64,000 nucleotides of DNA from assembly GCF_003576645.1 (NCBI RefSeq), contig NC_044917.1, positions 20,423,134-20,487,133 of the forward strand, given 5' to 3'. The translations under genes were made by a program, and so were the position numbers. How positions within the stretch are numbered: position 1 is the first letter of the stretch; the number at the start of each line of letters is the position of its first letter. Below, one piece after another: positions 24,341 to 34,673 of the stretch. The notes under the pieces are model-generated. The model saw nothing but the letters and a program-made list of their open reading frames with translations. It did not search any database and was not told the origin of the DNA. This DNA comes from Ipomoea triloba (Eukaryota > Streptophyta > Magnoliopsida > Solanales > Convolvulaceae).

Positions 24341-25001
24341 ATGAGTTTGGAAGATCCTGAATGTGAAAATTTATTCTACATTACCTTGCATGATTTTGAA
24401 TGATTTGAATGTTTAAATTGGTTTATAATGCTTCATAGAACTATCCTTTGATGTTTTCTTTCATTATTGATGATTGCATTGATGGATTGATATTCATATT
24501 TGAGCTTCAAGTGTGAACACCATTGTTGAACAAATGGGTTTATTGAATTTCTTGTCCAAATTATGAAATTGATGCTTGAATTGATGAGTAAACTTGTTGT
24601 AGAACTATTATATGCCATTAATTTGACTTTCTACATGCTACATTGCAAAAATTGAATTTTCAATTTCAAACCCTAATTTTTTAATTTGGGGAAGAAGATG
24701 AAGTTGACTTTTTGAAATTCTTGACTTTTGTAGTTGACTTCTTATTTGACTATCAAATTGAATTATCTTATGATGATATTATGCATGTGTGTGATAATGG
24801 AATGATATTGTTGATATTCTTATGCTAGAATTGTTCAAAGTATAGGGGAAACTATGGCGAAATTTTCGAAAATCCTTAACCCTATATGTTTGAAATCCAT
24901 TATCTTGACAAGTAATTTTACATGAATCCAATGGTGACTTATTTGAAATATAGTTATTCAAAACCAATTACCATGAATGTTAATTTCTAAAATTTTGTAG
25001 G

Positions 25002-26280
25002 ATGAGACGATCTAAAGAGATAGCAAAGAAATCAAAACATGATCACGGAGAATCTAGTAGGTCACGAGCACGACCTCAAGCTGCAGTTCAACAAGCTCCC
25101 CAGGAGCGAGGTTCAAGGTCGCTTAGGCACTTGACACCCCTTCAACTCACCTCAGTGGACAATTATAAAAGCAAACAGCTAAGTGTGGGCCGTTACTTTG
25201 ATGACAATGTTTTAACAGAATTTGGTTGCCTGAACGAGGCGAATAGACTGATAAGGCACCGACAGCTCCGCCGTCTATTCGAATGGAGAGGACCTACATT
25301 TGCGCCAGTCACGTATGAATTCTTGGCGACATTGGAGATCAGAAAAGAAGTTAATAATGCAAGAGAGTCCATTTCGTTCAGACTGTTTGGCAACCATTAC
25401 AGCTTATCAATTAACACTTTAGGTGTTACTCTTGGATTCCACACCGCTGAGAGCATTTCTTTGCCATACTTCAGGGACTTTAAGGAAGATTTCGATTCAG
25501 AGGCTGTTGTTGTTCAGTACTAGAAGAGCATAACAGACAATGCACCTTACAATTCATCCAATCTCAAGGCAAACCTCATCACTCGGAATGCTTTGAAGGC
25601 TATTAGGTTAGCCTTCGCAGTTAATCTCTCCGGAAGGACCACCAACCGAAACAAAGTCTATAAGCAAGATCTCTTTTATATGTGGTGCATGGAGAATGGA
25701 ATCAGCATCAACATTGGAGTACAAGCGAGAAAATGGCTTCAAACCCAACTTAAGCCTAAGGTTCAGACTGTTTTCATTGGACCTTTTGTTACTAGATTGT
25801 GCCAGGGTTTGGGCCTAATAAACCTTCTTATGGGAGAAAAAGATGAGGGTACCATGATTGCTTTCACTGTTGGTGAGTTATTTGCTATGCATCTGAGGTT
25901 GGGAGGAGATGATGCGCCAGACCTGGAAGCTTCTGATGACACTGACGAGGAGGAAGAGAATGAGGAGGACGAAGCAGCCGCAGCGCAGGAGCAAGGCCCT
26001 ACTTCAATGGAATGGGAAGCAACTTAGACTTTCCATAGGCAGCTCCATAATGAGCAAATGACTTATTGGCATGAGCAGCGCACATGGCAGGAAGGCCAGT
26101 TCACTTCTGTATTTGCGCGACAGAATAGGTAGGACGAGCAGTTCTTAGCATTCCAAGTTAGTCAGAATGAAGAGCTTCTTCGTACAAGAAGAGCAGTTGA
26201 GGAGAATTCTAGAATGATTCAAGAGCTTCAGGCTAGATTTGATAGCCAGTTCCACCCTCCGTCCTTCGGCGATCAGTGAT
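25002..26280 (+). pseudogene. Athila ORF in the env position (plant 'ATHILA ORF-1'-type protein)
   Basis: The frame from ATG 25002 has a basic, Ser/Arg/Gln-rich N-terminus. It is followed by the conserved region I associate with Athila third-ORF proteins ('RGPTFAPVTYEFLATLEI', 'ISFRLFGNHYSLSINTLGV'). A TAG at 25521-25523 interrupts it. The same frame re-opens to about 26027, ending in an Asp/Glu-rich tail, with another stop at 26025-26027 and coding-like text to about 26278. It lies after the pol position, where env-like ORFs occur in Athila. I see no clear signal peptide or transmembrane segment in what is readable, so an envelope role is not supported by this copy. It has no host function that I can propose. 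Confidence 0.7.
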
Positions 26281-28349
26281 GCCTCCCTAGTCCGTTCTCA
26301 ATCCTGACACTTGATCCATGATTCTGAAGTCCGAATGACATTGGTTACATTGGTTGTTTGTCCCATTAAACATTAGGTTCCCTATGCGCGGGTTCCGCCT
26401 TTATTTCTTTTACTTTACTTTGCTTTACTTTATTTTTATCGCTTTATGTTATTTACATTCCAACTGCTTTACTTTTATGCACTTTAAATATCCGCATTTC
26501 TATTTTGAATAATTTTGCTTATTTTACATTTTATTTTAATTATCTATGTTTATGTTTTATTGCTTTTATATTTCTATCAGCTTACAATAATTGAATAGCA
26601 CTCCGAAAACCCTTTTGTATGTTATGTCTCCATTTCTTATATAGCATCGATAACGGGAGCAGACATATGCTGGAAGCTAAAGTGTGCAAAGAGGGATGCA
26701 TACTTGGTTTATCCTCTTATCCCTTTTCTAATTTAAGCCACGTTTTGATCTTTAAAGTGTGGAAATATTTGTTTATATAGCTTTGTGTATGTGTTATGTT
26801 AGAGCTTACCATGTTATATAGGATCGTTTGATGCATACCATATATCCCAGAGCAAATTTCAAAGTGTGGAAAGGGATCTTTTATTTGTCTAATCTTTAGA
26901 ATCCCTGTTCATTCCTTTACCCTATACCGTATGGAAACATCGAGGACGATGTTTATTTTAAAGTGTGGAAAGGACGTACTTTGTGCTTATATGCTTAGAT
27001 TAAGAAAGTTGAAGCTGTTGGGAATGATAAACGGGTGCATTTGCAATTTGAAAAGAGAGTCATTATTTGTGTTATCTAGAGAGAATTTTGACTAGATGCC
27101 CAAAAATTTTTACTCTTGAAATATCTTTGAGGAAGTTACTTTTCGCACCCATGAGAGTGTTTAGAGCCAAATAAGTTTATATTCTTGCCTGCTTGCATGA
27201 TGTTCACCTCTTATTTACGTAGGACCTTAGTCAAGGATCTCTCGAAGTGGGAGTGTGCACTTTTTAATTTGAGAAAGATAAAATTAGCGAGGCCCGGAAT
27301 TGGACTAATTTGGTAGGGCATGGGGCAAAAGGTGAGCATGTTGGTAAGCTTAATAAGAGAAAAAAAATTCCTTGATCATAAATAGAAAAAGGCATGAGGG
27401 GTTGACATGGAGAGAAGTCGAAAAGGCAAAAGGCCAATCACCAAGTTTAAAAATTGAGGAAAGCCAGGCAAAAGGCCAATCACCAAGTTTAAAAATTGAG
27501 GAAAGCCAATTCGTTGGGTTGTGACCAAGTTTAAAAATTGAGGAAAGCCAATTCGTTGGGTTGTGTCCAAGTTTAAAAATTGAGGAAAGCCAATTCGTTG
27601 GGTTGTGTTCAAGTTTAAAAATTGAGGAAAGCCAATTCGTTGGGTTGTGTTCAACCATAGTCTTCGGTAAAAGCCAATTCGTTGGGTTGTGTTCAACCAT
27701 AGTCTTCGGTAAGCAAAAAGCTTTATCTGGAGTCGGTTGTTCACATAAAAAGATCCCAAGAATTGAGAAAATAAGAGATGAGGTGAGCCGCTTCGCTAGG
27801 ATTCGGGAACCCATTGCACTGTCTTCGAAAAAGCATGGAGCTCCATGTGAAGTCGGGTGGCTCGATGACGTTATCCTAAGAAGTGAGAAGAAAAGAGGGA
27901 CCGCGCTAAGCCAAAAGCGGTGAGTGGTCCATGCCCCTACCCTCATTTATATTTACGTTGGGCTTTGGCGTATAAGGTTGGAAAAGTTGATTAGCTAGTG
28001 CACATCGTTCCCACTAGCGGGATCGGCTAGAGGCCCTAATTAAATAGGAGGTGAACCAAAACTTCGGAAATGCATGCTTGCGTATGGTGCGAGGAGTGTG
28101 ATCCTTTATTCTACTTGTTTATCTACGAAAGGTTTTTATTTCCCGAAAATATTTCTTGAGTTGATGACATCTGACCAAAATCCTTTGTAGATAACACAAA
28201 TGATTTCTCCCGTTTCAACAGTCTTAGACACCCATCATTTTGACTTGCCAAAAGCTTTGTTTTACATGAGAAGATATCTCGGAGACTTATGTGCTTAGAT
28301 AGTAAATTGTCTTGCTTGAGGGCAAGCAAGAACCAAAGTGTGGAAAATT
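26281..28349 (+). other. Long 3' untranslated region of the Athila-like element with repeated polypurine-like motifs
   Basis: About 2 kb without conserved coding domains. A phrase like AAAGTGTGGAAA recurs at about 26751, 26869, 26959 and finally 28335, with a variant at about 26672. The last copy is immediately before the 3' LTR, where the polypurine tract is expected. Confidence 0.6.
27420..27715. repeat. 42-bp tandem repeat in the Athila 3' region
   Basis: About six units, some truncated or spliced to neighbouring phrases, of a 42-bp sequence built on AAGTTTAAAAATTGAGG and AAGCCAATTCGTTGGGTT. The unit is divisible by three, so both strands stay open and give repetitive open frames. I regard these as by-products. 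Confidence 0.85.
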
Positions 28350-29200
28350 TGATAAGCCTCCGAGATACCCTTAAATCAAGTGCATATTAGGGTGTTTTGT
28401 CACGTTTATAGCATCCTTACATGATAAATTATGCTCATAAATGCTTTAAATTCACTAACCAACACACGGAAGCTACTTTTAGCCTAAAGGAGGTGAAACA
28501 GGAGTCCCGGAAGCCAATAGGAGCAAAAGTTGAGCTTAAAGAACGAATCAGGCAAGATCGGAGCCCCAGAGGACTCAAGTGGGTGGCCACACGCGTGTGA
28601 GCATGCGTGGAAATAATCCAGTAGCCTCCCACGCACACTCAAACGCGTGTGAGCTGGTGTGGAGACTGCATTGCGCGGAAATGTTGCTAGGGTTGCTTTT
28701 CGGAGACTATTTAAAACCCTTTGATAGATTTTCAGAGGGTTCCCAGAAATTTAGTTTCCCTTTCCCTAGTTTTTCCTCTTAGAGCTTTGGATGCTTGAAG
28801 GCACTCCTAAGTCAAAGAAGCCTTAGTACACAAAGGTGGAAAAGGACTAAGACAACACACTCTTGAATAGCCAACATCCTTGTATTGTTTATCCACTACC
28901 TTGGTCACACCACAATGCAACATACATGAACACTATCCAATCCTACCCCTTTTACATATTTGCAAACTCTTTTACTTTATTACTTTCTTGCACTCAAACC
29001 AAACCTTATGAACTCTTTTCACTCGCGATCCACCATTCACCACACTCGAATCCCTTGCATGACTCAATCAGGTAAACACCCAAACACTTGACACACCTCC
29101 ACGTCCCTCTTTCGAGACCGACACACGGGGAGTCACTGACTTTCCGTTTTAACACAAATATCTTTTGACACCTCAACCCTAAGCAAAACTAGCAATGTCA
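28350..29200 (+). repeat. 3' LTR of the Athila-like element (851 bp, internally deleted)
   Basis: Same termini as the 5' LTR and close similarity throughout, with several substitutions. It lacks about 480 bp found at 11942-12420 of the 5' LTR. The break joins a TTTTTCCT to CTTAGAGC, and a CCT sits at both edges of the missing block, suggesting deletion between short direct repeats. Confidence 0.9.
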
Positions 29201-29205
29201 CCAAT

Positions 29206-29437
29206 TTACATACTTTCTTTTCTTGGCCCGGAACGATGAACCCTTCGGGTTGTTCCATGTAGATTTCCTCATCTAACTCGTCATTCAAGAAAGTTGTTTT
29301 CACATCCATTTGATGAACTTCCAAGTTCCGCAACGCGGCTATGAAAATATCATCCTAATGGAATTTATTCGCATTACGGGAGAATACGTGTCGAAGTAAT
29401 CAAGGCACTCACATTGCCTGTAACCCTTGATTACAAG
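29206..29437 (-). pseudogene. Ty1-copia RT, middle fragment
   Basis: The minus strand encodes the core RT region: 'RLVIKGYRQCECLDYFDTYS', then, after a disturbed stretch, 'NLEVHQMDVKTTFLNDELDEE' (in part) and 'YMEQPEGFIVPGQE'. The QMDVKTTFLN segment contains the first catalytic aspartate region. It is bounded on one side by the Athila-like insertion and on the other by solo LTR E, and it links the fragments at 10441-11509 and 30722-32885. Confidence 0.88.
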
Positions 29438-29442
29438 TCTAG

Positions 29443-30721
29443 TGATGTTGTCGTTTAGTGGTGGTGTAAATGAAAGTGGTAAAACGAGAAAGAAGTTCCC
29501 CGAGTGTCGTGTTCTCAAGGATGACAAATTGGAATAGAATTACATGTTGGCATTTAGGAGGTTAAGAGGCAAGAGTTACATGAATTGCTAGAAAACAAAT
29601 GAATCATAAGGGGAAAAGGTAAAGGAAGGAGAACTAAGGAAAACAATGAAAAGAAATGGGAGATTGAATGCCTTAGCTAGATCTCGCGGTTGATCCTACT
29701 ATGGGGATTCTAGACAATGTGACTCGGGCTCGATCAAGGGAGCCCACGGTACTATCACCGGGTGGCGTCACACTCCGGACTCCCAATTCCTCATTCGAAT
29801 AGGGCATTCTATCGAACACTTGGTCTACAACTCCTCCCGAGCCTCATCCTCTCGGATTGAGGGTGAGGATGTGGTTGATTAGGACTCATGTGGATCCGCT
29901 ATCGCGCAATCCACACTTCCCTTCACTCTACTAACTACCCCGGCCAGAAATAGAAGCAAATCAAGTCAAGCATCAACCACATAAGACATTAGAACCCTAA
30001 TTCATCATGTCTACAATCAATGGAAGAATTTCAATAAATCAATTACAATAGCTAGGTTGGGGCATCCAATCCCCCAAACTAAACTAGCCAAACATGATCA
30101 AAATCATAAAATCAAAGCAAAAGATAACAATAATGAAATCAAATGAAAATTGCAATGGAATTTAAGAAAGGAAAGTAGAGTAGAGATACCAATCTATTGT
30201 AAGAACTCTATTACATCTTCATCTTCAATTCCTCCAATCTAGCTAGATCTATTCCCTAAACTAAAGAAATCTAGAACTAAGGATTTTGGGGAATTTCCCC
30301 CAAAGGGGAGAGAAAAGAATATCAGATCTAAACTAGAATTGGGATCCCCTAAAAAATGTTGAGGATTCACTTAAATAGTCTTCATCAGCCAAATCTCAAT
30401 TTTGCCCTTAATGATCCCGTCCACGCCAACTCCACGCGTGGAAGCCTAGCATGGAACCACACTAGAACTGTTCCACGCCAGCTCCACGCGTGGGAGAGGC
30501 GTGGACCCTCTTGGCCTGCTTCGTTTCTTTATTTGTTCCTTCCTTCAACTACGAGTCATGTTTTGTCCTGCGGGAATGGCTTCGAAACACAACACAAAGT
30601 GGAGTTTGCAAGAATGATCACATCCGAGCTTATTGTGAATGAATTGATACAAAAGAGTGTAAAAACATTGCAGTTAAGTCCTCAAACCGACCCTAAACCC
30701 GACTACTTTTGGCGTTTATCA
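29443..30721. mobile_element. Solo LTR E, 1279 bp, inserted in the copia RT
   Basis: Termini TGATGTTGTCGTTTAG and TTTTGGCGTTTATCA, flanked by TCTAG (29438-29442) and CCTAG (30722-30726), one mismatch. The copia reading frame stops at one edge and continues at the other, confirming the insertion. Its centre has paired CTCCACGCGTGG palindromes (about 30421-30505) comparable to those in the Athila-like LTR. By the TGATAAACGCC end it probably reads on the minus strand. Confidence 0.8.
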
Positions 30722-32885
30722 CCTAGCCTTATACTTCTCGATGAAACCATCCGGTTTCATCTTCCTTTTAAAGACCCACTTGGATCCTAAGGATTTACTA
30801 CCTGGAGGAAGATCAACAAGTTCCCAAGTGTGATTCTGAATGATAGAATCCACTTCACTTTTAATAGCCTCTTTCCACATTGGTCCTTCCATAGAGGTCA
30901 CAACTTCTACATACGTTTGAGGCTCATTTTCTATCAAACAAGATAGAAAATCTGGTTCATTTTCTATCAAACAAGTTAGAGTATTAGAATCATACTCTAA
31001 CAAGTAAGTTAGAAGATCAGGACCGAATGATTTTTCAACTCTTGCCCACTTACTGCGTCTAGGCTCGAGCTCGGGTTCTTTCTCAAATTTCCCACTATCA
31101 TTATTCATAGCTTCGTCAAACGTTCGTTTTGACGTACTCAGTCCCTCACTAGACCTACAAGGAAATACATTTTCAAAGAAAGATGCATTCATTGATTCTA
31201 CTATTGTGTTCTTATGTACGTCTTGGATATGGGACTTGTGTACTAAAAACCGATAAGCACTGTTGTTATGTGCGTAACCAATAAAGATACAATCCACCGT
31301 CTTTGGACCTATCTTTATTTTCTTAGGTGTTGGCACCAAAACTTTGGCAAGACACCCCCACACTTTGAGGTATTGGTAGGAAGGCTTCCTACCTTTCCAC
31401 AGCTCATAAGGGGTCTTATCGAGCTTCTTGCGGGGTACCTTATTCAAAAGGTAATTACATGTCAAAATCGTCTCACCCCACATATTTTGAGGTAGGACTG
31501 AACTAATAACCATTGCATTCATCATCTCTTTTAATGTATGATTCTTTCATTCGACAACACTATTCGATTGAGGTGCGTAAGGTGTCTTACGCTCATGTAT
31601 GATACATACACTTACATAGAAATCACCGATTGGTACTTCGTACTCACCACCTCTATCGCTTCTAACCTTTTTAATCTTTCAATTAAGTTGGTTTTCCACT
31701 TCATTCTTATAAAGAATGAATTTTCTATGGCTTCGTCTTTGCTCTTTAGCAAATACACATAGCAATATCGTGTGCTATTATCGATAAGCGTGATAAATAT
31801 TTATTACCACCTCTCGTTTGTATCGATCTAAAATTGCACAAATCACTATGGATTAAATCAAGTGGTTCAGTTTGCCTTTCAATCGATTTGAAAGGTGCTT
31901 TCGTTAGTTTTGCCTCAACACAAATATCACATTTGTTATTTGTGTTTATTTGAAATGTAGGAATATGGTTCATGTTAATTAATCTACGTATAAAATTAAA
32001 ATTAAAATGACCTAGTCTACCATGTCACAAATTGGAATACTCAAGCGAGTAAACAGAATTAGCTTTACTTTTATTCATGACAATAGGCATTACATTGAGC
32101 TTAAAAAGCCCATCAGTTACATAACCTTTGCCAACAAACATTCCTAGTTTTGACAAAACTACTTTATCTGACTCAAAGACCATCTTGAAGCCATGCTTGT
32201 TCAACAACAAGACAGACACCAGATTCTTTCTCAGATCCGGAACATACAGCACGTTATTCAACGTCAATTCCTTCCCGAAAGTCATCTTCAGAACCACCTT
32301 GCTCACGCCCACCGTACCACAGCGGACTGAGCAGAGTTTCCCATCCAGACCTTCTCGCCCTCAACGGTCTTAAAGGTGCTGAACATCTCTCGGTTGCAAC
32401 ACAAATGCCTTGTTGCACCAGTGTCGATGAACTACTCGCGCGAGTTAGAGCCTACGAGGTTCACCTCCGTCACCATGGCCAAGAGGCTAATCTCGGCCAC
32501 TTTTTGACTGACATCTCCAACAACGTTGGCTTTAGAACTATTGTTCTTCTCCTTGGAGCCTTGCAGTCAAACGACTTGTGGCCAGGCTTACCACAATTGT
32601 AGCACTTACCATGGAATTTACCCCTTGGTAATGCCACCTTTCAGACCTAGCTTTTGTTTTTCCTTCTTAGCTTTCTTGGAGTTTTGGTCGTGCTCCACCA
32701 CGTTGGCCTTAGCGCCACGAATGACTGGACCTTTCCTGTCAATCTTCTTGTTCCCCTCCTCAATTCTAGATCGCTGGATTAGGATCTCCAGGCTCATCTC
32801 CTTTCGCTTGTGCTTAAGATAGTTCTTGAAATCCTTCCAACCTGGAGGCAACAAGTGGATCATAGATGCCACAAGACCCAACCAA
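30722..32885 (-). pseudogene. Ty1-copia gag, integrase and RT N-terminal half
   Basis: Reading from 32885 down: a gag C-terminal region (32881-32618, 'LPPGWKDFKNYLKHKRKEMS', Lys-rich) and a zinc-knuckle area near 32600. Next come the GAG-pre-integrase part (32312-32025, 'NVLYVPDLRKNLVSVLLLNK') and the integrase zinc finger and first catalytic Asp ('CDICVEAKLTKAPF', 'LDLIHSDLC'; 31973-31746). The integrase C-terminal part ('ETILTCNYLLNKVPRKKLD', 'WKGRKPSYQYLKVWGCLAKV') and the start of RT ('WKEAIKSEVDSIIQNHTWEL') follow. Frames change near 32400-32600, 32025 and 31530-31745. The 5' part of gag and the 5' LTR are absent: recognisable copia text stops at about 32886. Confidence 0.9.
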
Positions 32886-33195
32886 ACGCCTGTGTGTCAT
32901 ATAAACAAAAAGTGAAAAATGGAGTAGGAGAGTTTGGTTCAAGGAATGTTATATTACTTAAGAAATGTTATATTCATGTGTTTGATTTAAAACTAAGTTA
33001 TGTAATATATTTGTTTGGTTAAAGAGTTTTTTTTTAAATGTTGTGATGATTATTTTAAAATTAAAATAAATAAATAAAACAATGGTATAAATATAGAAAT
33101 AAATGATTTAAAATTAATTAACTAAGAACTTGAACAATAATTAACTAAGACAATAGATTAAAATGACAAAATTAACAATAAGACAATAAAATGTG
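32886..33195. other. AT-rich spacer, possible MITE edge
   Basis: It begins at the point where the copia gag is cut off, with CCCAACCAAACGCC at about 32877. That phrase resembles a plant MITE terminus, but no partner was found. Otherwise I see nothing. Confidence 0.35.
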
Positions 33196-33198
33196 AGA

Positions 33199-33213
33199 AT
33201 CTATATCTATATA

Positions 33214-33287
<74 letters not shown>
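33199..33287. repeat. (TA)n microsatellite
   Basis: Nearly pure TA dinucleotides, with TATC interruptions at the left and one GTA in the middle. Confidence 0.95.
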
Positions 33288-33293
<6 letters not shown>

Positions 33294-33479
33294 ATGGAAG
33301 TGCCTAGCCAAGTTTCCCCCCCAAAACTTAGGGCTATTTTTGTAATATTAACCGTTGGACAAAAATGTCATTTTACAAGTATTTGCACCTATAAATACAT
33401 CTATCTAACTATGTTTAGGATCTTAATTCCTCCTTTCTAATTTCTCATGAGTCACCTCCTAAGAAATATTTTTCTTCTC

Positions 33480-34240
33480 CAGATCAATTTTCATCTTCTC
33501 TATTTGCAGATGGCCTTGAACTTCTAAACAATCTTCATCTTTTCAGCACTGATCGCACAAATCCCTCTAAGAGTATTCATCTTCTCCCGTGCAATCTTCA
33601 TCTTCTCCATTTGTAGATGGCATTGAACTTCAAAGCAATCTTCATCCCGTGCAATCTTCATCTTCTCCATTTGTAGATGGCATTGAACTTCAAAGCAATC
33701 TTCATCCCGTGCAATCTTCATCTTCTCCATTTGTAGATGGCATTGAACTTCAAAGCAATCTTCATCCCGTGCAATCTTCATCTTCTCCATTTGTAGATGG
33801 CATTGAACTTCAAAGCAATCTTCATCCCGTGCAATCTTCATCTTCTCCATTTGTAGATGACATTGAACTTCAAAGCAATCTTCATCATCTCAGCACTGAT
33901 TGCACAAATCATTCCAAGTAATATTCATCTTTTCCAATAGAATCTTCTTCATTTACATTTGCAAATGGCTTTAAACTTCAAAGCAATCTTCATCATCTCA
34001 GCACTGATCGCACAAATCATAGCCAAGTAATATTCATCTTTTCCAATGCAATCTTCATCTTTTACATTTGCAAATGGCTTTAAACTTCAAAGCAATCTTC
34101 ATCATCTCAGCACTGATCGCACAAATCATAGCCAAGTAATATTCATCTTTTCCAATGCAATCTTCATCTTTTACATTTGCAAATGGCTTTAAACTTCAAA
34201 GTAATCTTCATCTTCTCAACACGTACTGATCGCACAAATC
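33480..34240. repeat. 60-bp minisatellite with a longer variant array
   Basis: Five near-perfect 60-bp units (33589-33888) are built on CCCGTGCAATCTTCATCTTC, CATTTGTAGATGGCATTGAA and CTTCAAAGCAATCTTCAT. Diverged flanking copies follow, then three longer units of about 105-110 bp that add CATCTCAGCACTGATCGCA and AAGTAATATTCATC (33890-34230). The unit length is a multiple of three, so long repetitive ORFs appear on both strands. These are not genes. Confidence 0.92.
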
Positions 34241-34417
34241 TATAACTATTCTTCAACAGCACGAAAAACAACACAATATTGTTATTGAAAACAAAACTAT
34301 TTCAGCGGTTTTGATGAATCACAACATAATTGTCAGACTTAAGATTACTACACTAACAATTATATTTATTAGAACATATTACTATACCTATATTACTATT
34401 TTCCTAATTTAACGAAT

Positions 34418-34625
34418 TAATTGAATAGATTTAAATATAATTAAGAAATGATTATTTTGCTTATTAAAGAATTAATTGAATATATTTTAAAATGATTGAA
34501 TCCTGGCAAATAAATTTAAAAAAAAATCATACAATTATTAAATTAATTGTAATTAACTGTAATTATAATAATGATTATTATTCTAAATAAGTTAATAATT
34601 ATACATATTACTATACATATATTAC

Positions 34626-34673
<48 letters not shown>

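Larger units (their letters stand above)
11515..29200 (+). mobile_element. Non-autonomous Athila-like Ty3-gypsy element with nested insertions
   Basis: The LTRs (11515-12846 and 28350-29200) begin TGATAAGCCTCCGAG and end AGCAATGTCA. They are flanked by the 5-bp duplication CCAAT (11510-11514 and 29201-29205). The insertion lies inside the copia RT, whose reading frame continues on the other side. Order of parts: 5' LTR, tRNA-Asp-type primer-binding site, gag with zinc knuckle, retropepsin, env-position ORF, long 3' untranslated region, 3' LTR. No RT, RNase H or integrase motif is found in the native segments between protease and the env-position ORF. The element grew through a TRIM insertion in gag and four solo LTRs. 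Stops and frameshifts occur in gag. Confidence 0.9.

Noticed and set aside
25002..26280. Functional envelope gene or infectious retrovirus
   Set aside because: The ORF is broken by stops, shows no clear signal peptide or membrane segment, and the element lacks RT and integrase.
27350..27946. Repetitive ORFs on both strands in the Athila 3' region
   Set aside because: They are a by-product of the 42-bp tandem repeat.
33524..33921. Two repetitive ORFs of about 110 residues, one on each strand
   Set aside because: They arise because a 60-bp repeat unit without stops is multiplied. There is no domain or gene context.
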